Source: JBGTFE01 sp036403235
GTDB lineage: Bacteria > Acidobacteriota > Blastocatellia > Pyrinomonadales > Pyrinomonadaceae
Reading direction: 5' to 3'
Assembly (NCBI GenBank): GCA_036403235.1
Contig: DASWRI010000043.1
Coordinates: 1-13,985 of the forward strand
Length of the DNA stretch: 13,985 bases
Shown here: piece by piece, positions 8,187-13,985 of the stretch
Layout: each line of letters starts with the position of its first letter
Position numbering within the stretch: the first letter of the stretch is position 1
Translations under genes and position numbers: made by a program
The notes under the pieces: model-generated
Database searches by the model: none
What the model was told of the DNA's origin: nothing
Seen by the model: the letters and a program-made list of their open reading frames with translations, nothing else

Positions 8187-8289
8187 GAAGTAAAAAGGCA
8201 AAAGTAGAAAGTAAAAAGTTTTTTGTGAGCTATCACGCCGAACTTTTTGCTCTTCGCTTTTGCTTTTTTACCTTTTACTTTTTACTTTA
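8187..8289. repeat. Imperfect inverted repeat of heptameric GTAAAAA/GCAAAAG-like units
   Basis: The left arm (8187-8220) is purine-rich and pairs imperfectly with the pyrimidine-rich right arm (8241-8289), with about a 20-nt loop and a bulge in the longer right arm. The right arm shows a clear 7-nt period: ACCTTTT, ACTTTTT, ACTTTAG from 8270. It fills the 112-nt gap between the zinc-finger gene and comF and leaves no room for a ribosome binding site ahead of comF. A near copy of the right-arm pattern is at 13361-13381. Confidence 0.7.
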
Positions 8290-8295
8290 GATTTT

Positions 8296-9018
8296 ATGCT
8301 CCGTAAAATCTACGATTCCCTGCTCACCGTCGTTTATCCGCAAGCCTGCGCGCTCTGCGAAAATTCGGTCGAAAATTCGGCCGACGGCGTCGCTTGCCGA
8401 AACTGCTGGAAAAAATCGCGCATCTTTTCCGGCGCGGAAACTTTATGCCGCAAATGCGGCGCGTTTTTGCAGGAAAAGCCGTCGGATTTTGAAGCTTTTT
8501 GTCACGCCTGCGACGACCACGCTTACGATGCGGCGAGCGCCGTCGGAATTTACGAGCACGCGCTTTCGGCTTCTATCCTGCACTTAAAAACCGAGTCTTT
8601 CGTCCCGAAAAATCTGCGTCAGCTTTTCATCGACGCTTTTGAAAATTCCGCTTTTCAGGACGCCGCCAAAATTATTCCCGTTCCGCTTTCAAAAAAACGT
8701 CTTCTCGAACGCGGATTTAATCAAGCCGCCGTTCCGGCGCAGATTTTAGCACGCCATACAAAAATTGATTTGGACGAGCAAAGTCTGGCCCGCACGATTC
8801 ACACGCCGATGCACCGCGCCGCGATGGACAAGCGAGCGCGCGAGCTGACCGTCAAAAACGCTTTTGAAGTAAAGCGCCCGAAATTAATCGAAAATGAAAA
8901 TATCTTGCTCGTCGACGACGTTTTCACATCGGGCGCGACCGCTTCAAACTGCGCCAAAGCATTAAAGAAAAACGGCGCAGGCAAGGTTTATGTTTTGACT
9001 CTGGCGCGAGCTAATTAA
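8296..9018 (+). CDS. comF: ComF-family phosphoribosyltransferase-like protein, 240 aa
   Basis: ComF proteins are needed for natural DNA uptake in several bacteria, probably on the cytoplasmic side of the transport machinery. They carry a zinc finger and a type I phosphoribosyltransferase fold. Seen: cysteine pairs C18/C21 with C34/C37, a second set C51/C54 with C69/C72, the family stretch VPLSKKRLLERGFNQAA (about 129-145), and the PRPP-binding signature ILLVDDVFTSGAT (203-215). The start at 8296 gives the typical ComF N-terminus; an upstream in-frame TTG at 8260 lies inside the repeat and adds an odd hydrophobic leader, so it was not used. There is no Shine-Dalgarno. Gene order (rlmH, zinc-finger gene, comF) suggests one transcript. 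No other competence gene is visible in the window. Confidence 0.9.
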   Translation: MLRKIYDSLLTVVYPQACALCENSVENSADGVACRNCWKKSRIFSGAETLCRKCGAFLQEKPSDFEAFCHACDDHAYDAASAVGIYEHALSASILHLKTESFVPKNLRQLFIDAFENSAFQDAAKIIPVPLSKKRLLERGFNQAAVPAQILARHTKIDLDEQSLARTIHTPMHRAAMDKRARELTVKNAFEVKRPKLIENENILLVDDVFTSGATASNCAKALKKNGAGKVYVLTLARAN

Positions 9019-9030
9019 GGAATGAAGGCA

Positions 9031-9082
9031 AAGGGATGAGGGATGAATAAGATTTATTTTTCTTATTCATCCCTCATCCCTT
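9031..9082. repeat. 21-bp perfect inverted repeat between convergent genes, likely bidirectional terminator
   Basis: The arm at 9031-9051 (AAGGGATGAGGGATGAATAAG, 21 nt, with the unit GGGATGA repeated at a 7-nt period) is the exact reverse complement of 9062-9082, around a 10-nt loop. It lies between the stops of comF (+) and the sugar dehydrogenase gene (-), only 83 nt apart. The stem is strong enough to stop transcription, but neither side has a clean U-tract. Confidence 0.75.
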
Positions 9083-9101
9083 TTATTCCTCTGCCCTCGG
9101 C

Positions 9102-11096
9102 TTACGGTGCGTCGTAAGTCGGAACGGGCAAATCGCCGTTCAAGCCGAATTGTCTAATCAGCGCCGAGCCGTTCGAGCTTTGGTAAGCATACCAGGTGCC
9201 GCTTGCCGGGCGATAAATAGCGACATCGTCTTTGCCGTCGCCGTCGTAATCGCCGACCGCCGGAATGTCTCCGCTCGCGCCCCATTGCTGGCCTAAAAAT
9301 CCGCTCGTGCTTCTGAGCATATACCAGGTGTTATTGGACGGGCGGTAAACCGCCTGGTCAGCTTTGCCGTCGCCGTCGTAATCGCCGACCGCCGGAACGT
9401 CGCCGTTTAGCCCGAATTGACTGATGCTGACCGTATTGCTCGCGCTGTTTCTGACAAACCAGGTGCCGTTTGACGGGCGGAAAACGGCAATGTCGACGAT
9501 GCCGTCGGCGTCGAAATCGCTTTGCTGCGGAACGTCACCGCTGACGCCGAAATTAACCGCCAGGAAATTAGACGGATTGGTCGTGCGGCGAATCCACCAC
9601 GTTCCCGTCGATGGACGAAAGATGGCTAAATCCGCTTTCGCGTCGCCGTCGTAATCTCCGGCGGCGGCGATGTCGCCGCTGATGCCGAACGACGTGAAGG
9701 TAACCGTGCTGTCGCTGCTGTTAAAGACATACCAGGCGCCTTGCGTCGGGCGAAAAACGGCGATGTCAGCCAGATTGTCGCCGTCGAAATCTTCGGCCGT
9801 CGGAACGTCGCCGTTTGCGCCGAACTGCTGGATTCTGGTTGTGCTGTTAAAGGTGTTCGAAACATACCAGGTTCCGTTTGACGGGCGGAAAACCGAGATG
9901 TCGGTTTTGGCGTCGCCGTCAAAATCGGCCGAAGCTTTCGCGCGAACGATTTTATCGACCGTTCCGCTGGCTAAACCGACGGCGTAAAGCTCGCCCGCGT
10001 CGTCTTCGCCAAACGACGAAATAGTGCGCGTCGTATCGAGCAGCAGCGTCTGCTGGCTTCCGTTCCAGGTGAAAATCTCGCCCGTGCAGTAATCGGCGTG
10101 AACGTATGTCCCTTGCGGAAAAGTGTTCTGCGTTCCGCGATAGACGTAGCCGCCCACCACCGAACAGCGCGGGCTTGCGCCGGCGCTGCTGTATGTGAGA
10201 ACCGGCGGAATATAATTTGTCGGCGTGCACAGCGACGGGTCGTTTCCGGTGCAGGAATTTCCCTCGTAAACGCGCCAGCCGTAGTTTCCGCCGAGCGTGA
10301 TGGTATCGACTTCTTCGACCGCATCCTGACCGACGTCGCCGACCCAGAGCTGATTCGTGCCGCCGCGGTCAAACGAAAAGCGATACGGATTTCTCATTCC
10401 GAAAGCGTAGATTTCGTCCGCGCCCGGCGTCGCGCCGGCAAAGGGATTCGTCGGCGGAATCAGATACTGCTGCGTCGAGCCGACCGGAATATTGATGTCG
10501 ATTCTTAAGATTTTGCCGAGCAGAACGTTGATGTTCTGCGCGTTGGCGGGCGGGTCGTTGGCCGAGCCGCCGTCGCCCGTTCCGGCATAAAGATAGCCGT
10601 CCGGCCCGAAGGCAATCGTTCCGCCGTTATGATTTGAGTTCGTCGGGTGCAAAATCGTGATAATCACGCGCCCGGTGCTCGCGTCGCCCTGATTCGGATT
10701 GCTCGCCATCGTTTGATATTCGGCAATCTCGATGGCGCCGTCGGCGGCGCGCGTGTAATAAACAAAAAATCGACGATTGGTCGCATACTGCGGGTGAAAC
10801 GCGAGACCGAGCAGCCCGCGCTCGGTGCCCGACTGGCTGACGACCGACGAGAGATTGATAAAATCGGTCATCGTGTTCGAACCCGGCTGGACGACTTTGA
10901 TAATTCCGCGCTGCTGGACGACGAAAAGCCTGTGCGTGCCGTCTTTCGAGCTGACAATGTGAACCGGAAGACTCAAGCCCGTCAGATACGGCTGCGCCCG
11001 AATGACGAGCGGAGGCGTCGGAAACTGCGCCGGAACGTTTAAAACTATTAGTAAATTAACTATTACAAAACCTACCCAAAATGCTGCCCTTTTCAT
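9102..11096 (-). CDS. Secreted PQQ-dependent sugar dehydrogenase-like (GSDH/sorbosone) protein with six VCBS/FG-GAP repeats, 664 aa
   Basis: The start is the ATG at 11096, preceded by GGAGAAAGGA; an in-frame TTG further upstream (11111) overlaps that site and was not used. A signal peptide is visible (hydrophobic core about 5-20, possible cleavage after VPA, residue 23). Residues about 35-385 resemble soluble PQQ glucose/sorbosone dehydrogenases, six-bladed propellers that oxidise sugars or other polyols. Matches are the probable catalytic H156 in NSNHNGG, FGPDGYLYAGTGDGG (163-177), GMRNPYRF (233-240) and SSFGEDDAGELYAV. From 391 to the end run six repeats of about 45 residues, each starting D-(F/Y)-D-G/A-D and holding (F/Y)RP-x-x-x-x-W(Y/W/F); the acidic loops resemble Ca-binding FG-GAP/VCBS blades. 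The true substrate is unknown. It is co-oriented with, and starts 24 nt after, the TIMP-like gene. Confidence 0.85.
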   Translation of the reverse strand: MKRAAFWVGFVIVNLLIVLNVPAQFPTPPLVIRAQPYLTGLSLPVHIVSSKDGTHRLFVVQQRGIIKVVQPGSNTMTDFINLSSVVSQSGTERGLLGLAFHPQYATNRRFFVYYTRAADGAIEIAEYQTMASNPNQGDASTGRVIITILHPTNSNHNGGTIAFGPDGYLYAGTGDGGSANDPPANAQNINVLLGKILRIDINIPVGSTQQYLIPPTNPFAGATPGADEIYAFGMRNPYRFSFDRGGTNQLWVGDVGQDAVEEVDTITLGGNYGWRVYEGNSCTGNDPSLCTPTNYIPPVLTYSSAGASPRCSVVGGYVYRGTQNTFPQGTYVHADYCTGEIFTWNGSQQTLLLDTTRTISSFGEDDAGELYAVGLASGTVDKIVRAKASADFDGDAKTDISVFRPSNGTWYVSNTFNSTTRIQQFGANGDVPTAEDFDGDNLADIAVFRPTQGAWYVFNSSDSTVTFTSFGISGDIAAAGDYDGDAKADLAIFRPSTGTWWIRRTTNPSNFLAVNFGVSGDVPQQSDFDADGIVDIAVFRPSNGTWFVRNSASNTVSISQFGLNGDVPAVGDYDGDGKADQAVYRPSNNTWYMLRSTSGFLGQQWGASGDIPAVGDYDGDGKDDVAIYRPASGTWYAYQSSNGSALIRQFGLNGDLPVPTYDAP

Positions 11097-11120
11097 ATTT
11101 CCTTTCTCCAAGATAAATTT

Positions 11121-11558
11121 CTATCCGGGGCGTTTCCCCTTGCCGAGCTTTTTTAAATCGTCCGCGGCGTCCGAAGCGTCACGGCTGCGTGAGCACCTGT
11201 CGACGCGAAACGCTTTGTCTTCGTCCGTTTCGGCGTAAACCAGATACTTGCCGCCGACCTTGAACCACGCCTGATAGCGCGCCGTTTCATAAACGCTGAT
11301 TTCGATTTTTCGCCCGCTCGCCCCTTTCCAGTATTTTTCGACTTCAAATTCGAAAATTCTCGTGTTGCCTTCTTTTCTTTCGCTTTTAACCGCGCCGACA
11401 AAAACCTTCGACGCCGCTTGAAAAGCTTCTTTAAAAGGAGGAATCGCGCACTTACCCGCCGCTTCGACAGAACCTTCCGCTTCTTTCAGGTTAGACGAAA
11501 AAGCGAGCAGGATGGCTGAAAAAACAACCGTAAAAGCCACGACAATTTTACTTTTCAT
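11121..11558 (-). CDS. TIMP/NTR-like secreted protein, 145 aa
   Basis: A signal peptide is clear (MKSK, hydrophobic core 5-20). The mature part resembles bacterial proteins annotated as tissue-inhibitor-of-metalloproteinase family (OB/NTR fold): a Cys near the start (C37 in CAIPPFKEAF), then ASKVFVGAV, then FEVEKYWKGASGRKIEISVYE, then the GGKYLVYAE strand, and a C-terminal RCSRSRDASDAADDLKKLG. The only two mature cysteines, C37 and C122, could form a disulfide. In animal TIMPs the N-terminal Cys itself chelates the protease zinc; here C37 is likely not at the mature N-terminus, so inhibitor activity cannot be assumed. It is first in a two-gene minus-strand unit with the sugar dehydrogenase. 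The family call is by pattern; the function is unknown. Confidence 0.65.
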   Translation of the reverse strand: MKSKIVVAFTVVFSAILLAFSSNLKEAEGSVEAAGKCAIPPFKEAFQAASKVFVGAVKSERKEGNTRIFEFEVEKYWKGASGRKIEISVYETARYQAWFKVGGKYLVYAETDEDKAFRVDRCSRSRDASDAADDLKKLGKGKRPG

Positions 11559-11601
11559 TTTCTAAATTCCCGTCTGAAATCCGCTGCCTATGCTTATCTA
11601 A

Positions 11602-11631
11602 ATTGTAACGATTCGGGAACGGGAAAAGCAA
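11602..11631 (-). promoter_or_regulatory. Possible sigma-70-type promoter for the TIMP-like gene
   Basis: On the minus strand TTGCTT (11631-11626) is followed after 18 nt by TACAAT (11607-11602), about 44 nt upstream of the ATG at 11558. The -10 box differs from consensus at one base and the -35 at three. It is the best match in this gap, but such matches arise by chance. Confidence 0.3.
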
Positions 11632-11698
11632 GACAAATAAATTTCGGGCGAGCGTCTGTTGTAGAAATTTTGATGGCCGGTAAATAAAGCGTATTTTC

Positions 11699-11812
11699 AC
11701 CACAGAGAGCGCAGATAAATGCGGATAAACGCAGATAAATTAAAAATAATCTGCGTTTGTCTGCATTTATCTGCGGTTAGTTTCTCTTAAAATTCTCTGT
11801 GTTCTCTGTGGT
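11699..11812. repeat. Large interrupted inverted repeat with GCAGATAAAT units and CACAGAGA ends
   Basis: The outer arms ACCACAGAGA (11699-11708) and TCTCTGTGGT (11803-11812) match perfectly. The inner arms 11711-11736 and 11749-11774 match at 24 of 26 positions around a 12-nt AT-rich loop. The left inner arm is three 10-nt units, GCAGATAAAT, GCGGATAAAC, GCAGATAAAT. The right arm carries about 28 extra nt (11775-11802), including a duplicated TTCTCTGTG. It occupies most of the 279-nt gap between tsaD and the TIMP-like gene; the rest of the gap holds the promoter candidate. Similar 'CACAGAGA...GCAGATAAA' spacer sequences are, from memory, frequent in environmental bacterial genomes. Confidence 0.75.
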
Positions 11813-11837
11813 AAATATTCCTCTTAAAATTTTGAAT

Positions 11838-12914
11838 TTATAATCTATACCGAACTTTTTTTCTTTTCAGTTCGGCGTCTTCATTTTCAAAATTCTGGAG
11901 GCGCATCGTTACGTCGGCCGTCATCCGCAAATCCGACTGCTCGCCGTTTTTCAGATGAAAAAAGCCGGCCGCCGCAATCATCGCGGCATTGTCGGTGGAA
12001 AGATGTTTTGACGGAAAATAAACGGGCAAATCGAGTTTTGCGCCCAGTTTTTCGGCGGCCTCGCGCAGAGCGCCGTTGCAGGCGACGCCGCCGGCGACGA
12101 TTAAAGTTTGCGGCGCGAGTGTGGCGGCGAGCTTTTCCATCGTGCCGACGAGAGAGCGGACGACCGTTGCCTGAAAGCTCGCGCAAATGTCTTTGATTTC
12201 CTGAGAAGGAGATTCGCCCTCAGTGACGGGCTTTATTTCATTTTCGCGGACGTAGCGCGAGACGGCGGTTTTCAAACCGCTAAAGCTGAAATCGGGTCGG
12301 CCGTCCGAGATTTTCGGCAGCGGAAATTTTATTTTTCCGGCATCGCCCGTTCGAGCCAGTTTTTCAATCACCGGCCCGCCCGGATAACTGAGCCCGAGCA
12401 TTTTCGCGACTTTGTCGAACGCTTCGCCCGCCGCGTCGTCTCGCGTGCGTGAAACGACTTTATATTTGCCTTCCTCGGGCACGTAAAACAAATTCGTGTG
12501 ACCGCCCGAAACTATCAGGGCGAGCGCCGGATAGACGGTCTGCGGATTTTCGAACACGACCGAATAGACGTGTCCTTCGATATGATTGACGCCGACGAAC
12601 GGAATTCCCAATCCCCACGCGAGCGCTTTTGCGTAACAAACGCCGATGAGCAGCGAGCCGACGAGTCCCGGGCCTTGCGTGACGGCAACGGCGTCGATTT
12701 CCGCGAGCGAAACGCCGGCTTCTTTTAAAGCTTCATCGACGACGGGTTCGATTTTGGCGAGGTGCTCGCGCGCCGCGAGTTCGGGGAAAACGCCGCCGAA
12801 AGGTCTGTGAAGCTCGATTTGCGAAGAAATAACCGACGAAAGAATTTGCTTGCCGTCGCGCACGACGGCCGCCGCCGTTTCGTCGCAGGAACTTTCGATG
12901 CCGAGAATCAACAT
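11838..12914 (-). CDS. tsaD: tRNA N6-adenosine threonylcarbamoyltransferase TsaD, 358 aa
   Basis: TsaD transfers the threonylcarbamoyl group to A37 of ANN-decoding tRNAs, working with TsaB and TsaE on the adenylate made by TsaC. Seen: the family start MLILGIESSCDETAAAV, the metal ligands H111 and H115 in NHIEGH, the ASKHA-fold motif IVSGGHTN (134-141), DDAAGEAFDKVAKMLGLSYPGG (from about 159), DFSFSGLKTAV, and the late IVAGGVACNGALRE and DNAAMIA motifs. Its length is slightly above E. coli TsaD (337 aa). The ATG at 12914 gives the canonical N-terminus; no strong Shine-Dalgarno precedes it. It follows the 69-aa membrane protein gene on the same strand, separated by an 84-nt spacer that holds a hairpin. 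No tsaB or tsaE is in the window. Confidence 0.96.
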   Translation of the reverse strand: MLILGIESSCDETAAAVVRDGKQILSSVISSQIELHRPFGGVFPELAAREHLAKIEPVVDEALKEAGVSLAEIDAVAVTQGPGLVGSLLIGVCYAKALAWGLGIPFVGVNHIEGHVYSVVFENPQTVYPALALIVSGGHTNLFYVPEEGKYKVVSRTRDDAAGEAFDKVAKMLGLSYPGGPVIEKLARTGDAGKIKFPLPKISDGRPDFSFSGLKTAVSRYVRENEIKPVTEGESPSQEIKDICASFQATVVRSLVGTMEKLAATLAPQTLIVAGGVACNGALREAAEKLGAKLDLPVYFPSKHLSTDNAAMIAAAGFFHLKNGEQSDLRMTADVTMRLQNFENEDAELKRKKVRYRL

Positions 12915-12930
12915 AAAATCGATACCAAAT

Positions 12931-12980
12931 AGAAAACGGAAAACGGAAAATCAAAACACGTTTTCCATTTTCCATTCTCC
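12931..12980 (-). repeat. Hairpin of heptameric GGAAAAC/T units between the 69-aa gene and tsaD
   Basis: On the plus strand 12931-12950 (units GAAAACG at a 7-nt period) faces 12961-12980 across a 10-nt loop. In minus-strand RNA, the direction of both flanking genes, all 20 positions can pair if four G-U pairs are allowed. In plus-strand RNA those same positions would be A-C mismatches. The element therefore favours folding in the tsaD transcript. There is no U-tract, so it is more likely an intercistronic structure or repeat element than a terminator. Confidence 0.65.
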
Positions 12981-12998
12981 GCCGTCAGTTATAAAAAT

Positions 12999-13208
12999 TT
13001 ACCGGGCGCGATTTCCGATAGTACCGGGGCTTTCCACCGGTTTGTTGCTGACTGCGCTTTTAGCAAAAAAGGCAAAGAAAATTATGGCTGCAATAATAAT
13101 AAAAATCGCGATGCTGCCGAGCGCCCAGATTACGCCGCGATAGGATTTCGCCGTATCTTCCCTGACAACTTTTTCTTCACCGCCTACATTTATCACGTCT
13201 TTTGACAT
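12999..13208 (-). CDS. Small single-TM membrane protein of unknown function, 69 aa
   Basis: I do not recognise a named family. The protein has a polar, charged N-terminus (MSKDVINVGGEEKVVREDTA), one hydrophobic segment of about 24 residues (about 25-50, ALGSIAIFIIIAAIIFFAFF), and a short tail ending in basic residues. There is no cleavage site, so it is probably an inner-membrane protein with one span. It is judged a real gene because the start has a good ribosome binding site (GGGAG, 7 nt before the ATG), the composition is orderly, and it fills the space upstream of tsaD on the same strand. It could be co-transcribed with tsaD. Function and orientation in the membrane cannot be deduced. Confidence 0.7.
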   Translation of the reverse strand: MSKDVINVGGEEKVVREDTAKSYRGVIWALGSIAIFIIIAAIIFFAFFAKSAVSNKPVESPGTIGNRAR

Positions 13209-13360
13209 TAAATTTCTCCCAAACCTTGATTTTCTATTACTTTATATTCTTTAAGAGACAAAAGCAAAATGTTCGGCGCAAAACTAAAAAGCGGGCGACT
13301 GTAAATTCTTCGGCAGAGAAGATGAATATCCGGACGCGGCAATAATTTATTTCTTTTTTT

Positions 13361-13381
13361 ACTTTTAACTTTTTACTTTTG
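13361..13381. repeat. Three heptamers ACTTTTA-ACTTTTT-ACTTTTG
   Basis: Three 7-nt units follow each other without a gap. The pattern nearly copies the right arm of the element at 8270-8290. No facing inverted arm is seen here, so this may be a half element. Confidence 0.6.
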
Positions 13382-13541
13382 TCATAAAAACTATGTATCA
13401 TATTGCAAATCTTCTTTAATCCGAACCGGAATTTTCCGGTCAGATTAAACCTCATATCGATAAATCTTCAGATTCACAAAGTTCAGGCCGGGCCTTACTA
13501 TTCGCTTTGATTGGCATATCTCCGGGGAAATAAAAACAGTT

Positions 13542-13567
13542 TTCGGGCTTGATGCCTGAAACTCAGG
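13542..13567 (+). promoter_or_regulatory. Two mutually exclusive RNA hairpins near a Shine-Dalgarno
   Basis: TTCGGGC (13542-13548) can pair with GCCTGAA (13554-13560; one G-U). Alternatively CCTG (13555-13558) can pair with CAGG (13564-13567), which overlaps the AGGAG (13565-13569) ahead of a 16-codon ORF. The 3' arm is shared, so only one can form at a time. The pairing is seen; a switching role is inferred, and no known riboswitch class was recognised. Confidence 0.3.
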
Positions 13568-13572
13568 AGAAA

Positions 13573-13623
13573 ATGGAATGTTCTGGAAATGTTACTTATA
13601 AATGTTTAGAGGAGAAAATATGA
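13573..13623 (+). CDS. Possible 16-aa leader peptide (MECSGNVTYKCLEEKI)
   Basis: The ATG at 13573 follows AGGAG by 3 nt, and the TGA at 13621-13623 overlaps the ATG of the P-domain gene (ATGA at 13620-13623). Such an arrangement allows translational coupling. The spacing from the ribosome binding site is short and the ORF is tiny, so it may be chance. The P-domain gene's own Shine-Dalgarno lies inside this ORF. No function is assigned. Confidence 0.3.
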   Translation: MECSGNVTYKCLEEKI

Positions 13624-13985
13624 AAGGATTATTTTTATCAAATAATGGTCAGACATTTAGGCTTTTGTTCAGCTCGTTTGTGCTTTTTTCCGTAATCGCA
13701 GTAGTTTACTACTTTTCAATCTCGCCGACGCAAACGGTAAAAGCTGCGACCAGCGCACCGCAGGCGACATTTCCGGGGACGGGAGTCGGAGCGATTCCTG
13801 ACGGATTGTCCGGCACGCCGCCGCAGTTCGGCGCGCCGCTTGTGATTAACTTTGCCGTCTCGGGCGTCTCAGCTCCGGTGACAAGCGTGACGGCTGACAT
13901 CACTTTAACGCACACCTGGGTCGGCGACGTCGATATGGTCTTGAGAGCTCCGGGCGGCACGCCTTCTTTGGTTCTGGTTTCGCGC
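13620..13985 (+). CDS. Secreted protein with a proprotein-convertase P-domain, N-terminal 122 aa (3' end outside window)
   Basis: The frame opens at the ATG 13620, preceded by AGAGGAG with a 5-nt spacer, and stays open to the window end. The N-terminus is a long signal-peptide-like or signal-anchor segment (basic residue at 14, hydrophobic core about 15-33) ending near VKAA. From about residue 50 the sequence follows the P/homo B domain: PLVINFAVSGVSAPVTS, then ITLTHTWVGDVDMVLRAPGG, then PSLVLVSR. P-domains are beta-sandwiches next to subtilisin-like or M36/M4-type peptidases, and also occur in large surface or T9SS-like proteins. No catalytic domain is visible in the part shown. What follows (more P-domain, then perhaps other surface modules) cannot be known from this window. 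Confidence 0.85.
   Translation, partial: MKGLFLSNNGQTFRLLFSSFVLFSVIAVVYYFSISPTQTVKAATSAPQATFPGTGVGAIPDGLSGTPPQFGAPLVINFAVSGVSAPVTSVTADITLTHTWVGDVDMVLRAPGGTPSLVLVSR

Larger units (their letters stand above)
13209..13619. other. 411-nt divergent intergenic region with hairpins and a heptameric repeat
   Basis: It separates the minus-strand 69-aa gene from the plus-strand P-domain gene. No long gene is convincing; a 72-codon minus-strand frame (13237-13455) is Lys/Phe/Arg-rich low complexity. Held here: a T-rich heptameric repeat (13361-13381), a 6-bp hairpin ACCGGA/TCCGGT (13425-13440), AGGCC-G-GGCCT (13485-13495), a possible weak promoter TTGATT-18-TAAAAA (13507-13536), a 7-bp hairpin (13542-13560), and a 16-codon leader ORF (13573-13623). 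Confidence 0.55.

Noticed and set aside
8260..8295. Extended comF start at TTG 8260
   Set aside because: The added MLFYLLLFTLDF segment is simply the translated T-rich repeat. The ATG at 8296 gives the standard ComF N-terminus.
8187..13381. CRISPR array or transposon ends as explanation of the spacer repeats
   Set aside because: There are no regular spacers between identical repeats, no cas or transposase genes, and the elements differ in sequence.
13237..13455. 72-codon minus-strand open frame in the divergent spacer
   Set aside because: It is composed of Lys, Phe, Arg and Ile from low-complexity DNA, runs through the heptameric repeat, and has no ribosome binding site or recognisable motif.
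13440..13560. Known riboswitch (c-di-GMP, TPP, cobalamin, ZTP, fluoride) ahead of the P-domain gene
   Set aside because: The conserved core sequences of these classes were looked for by eye and not found.
13709..13960. 83-codon minus-strand open frame at the right edge
   Set aside because: It lies fully antisense to the P-domain coding sequence, which has a ribosome binding site, signal peptide and domain match.

Overview
The window looks like chromosomal DNA of a Gram-negative-type heterotroph, most probably an acidobacterium of the Blastocatellia (Pyrinomonas-like) group. That placement is inference. It rests on secreted proteins with 'FRPSNGTWY'-type VCBS repeats, a cohesin/dockerin-bearing M36 protease and a P-domain protein, in moderately GC-rich coding DNA with AT-rich gaps. 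No tRNA, rRNA, CRISPR array, transposase or integrase was seen.

Layout. Positions 1-800 (+) hold the end of rsfS (ribosome silencing factor) followed 3 nt later by a small SGNH/GDSL-like protein. A 431-nt gap leads to a very large secreted protein (1232-7261, +), an M36 fungalysin-type metallopeptidase with a long C-terminal chain of FnIII-like, carboxypeptidase-regulatory-like, cohesin-like and dockerin-like modules; it ends at a strong intrinsic terminator. Next on + come rlmH (7381), a DksA/TraR-type zinc-finger protein overlapping it by 4 nt, and comF (8296-9018). From 9102 to 13208 genes lie on the minus strand. In transcription order these are a 69-aa single-TM protein, tsaD, a TIMP/NTR-like secreted protein, and a secreted PQQ-type sugar dehydrogenase with six VCBS repeats. 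At the right edge (13620, +) a divergent gene begins that encodes a secreted P-domain protein, cut by the window end.

How it fits together. Translation and housekeeping genes (rsfS, rlmH, tsaD, comF) are interleaved with secreted, modular hydrolase or oxidoreductase genes. rsfS and rlmH are commonly neighbours in bacteria; here about 7.2 kb lies between them, mostly the protease gene with its own apparent control region and terminator.

Between genes, several spacers carry inverted or tandem low-complexity elements (8187-8289, 9031-9082, 11699-11812, 12931-12980, 13361-13381). Four of the five have a 7-nt period although their sequences differ, which resembles the heptameric STRR repeats known from cyanobacteria. 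Other unexplained signals are an 18-bp perfect palindrome abutting the rlmH start codon, a 7-4-7 direct repeat ahead of the protease gene, and a possible leader ORF with competing hairpins ahead of the P-domain gene. I see no clear complete new defence or mobile system.
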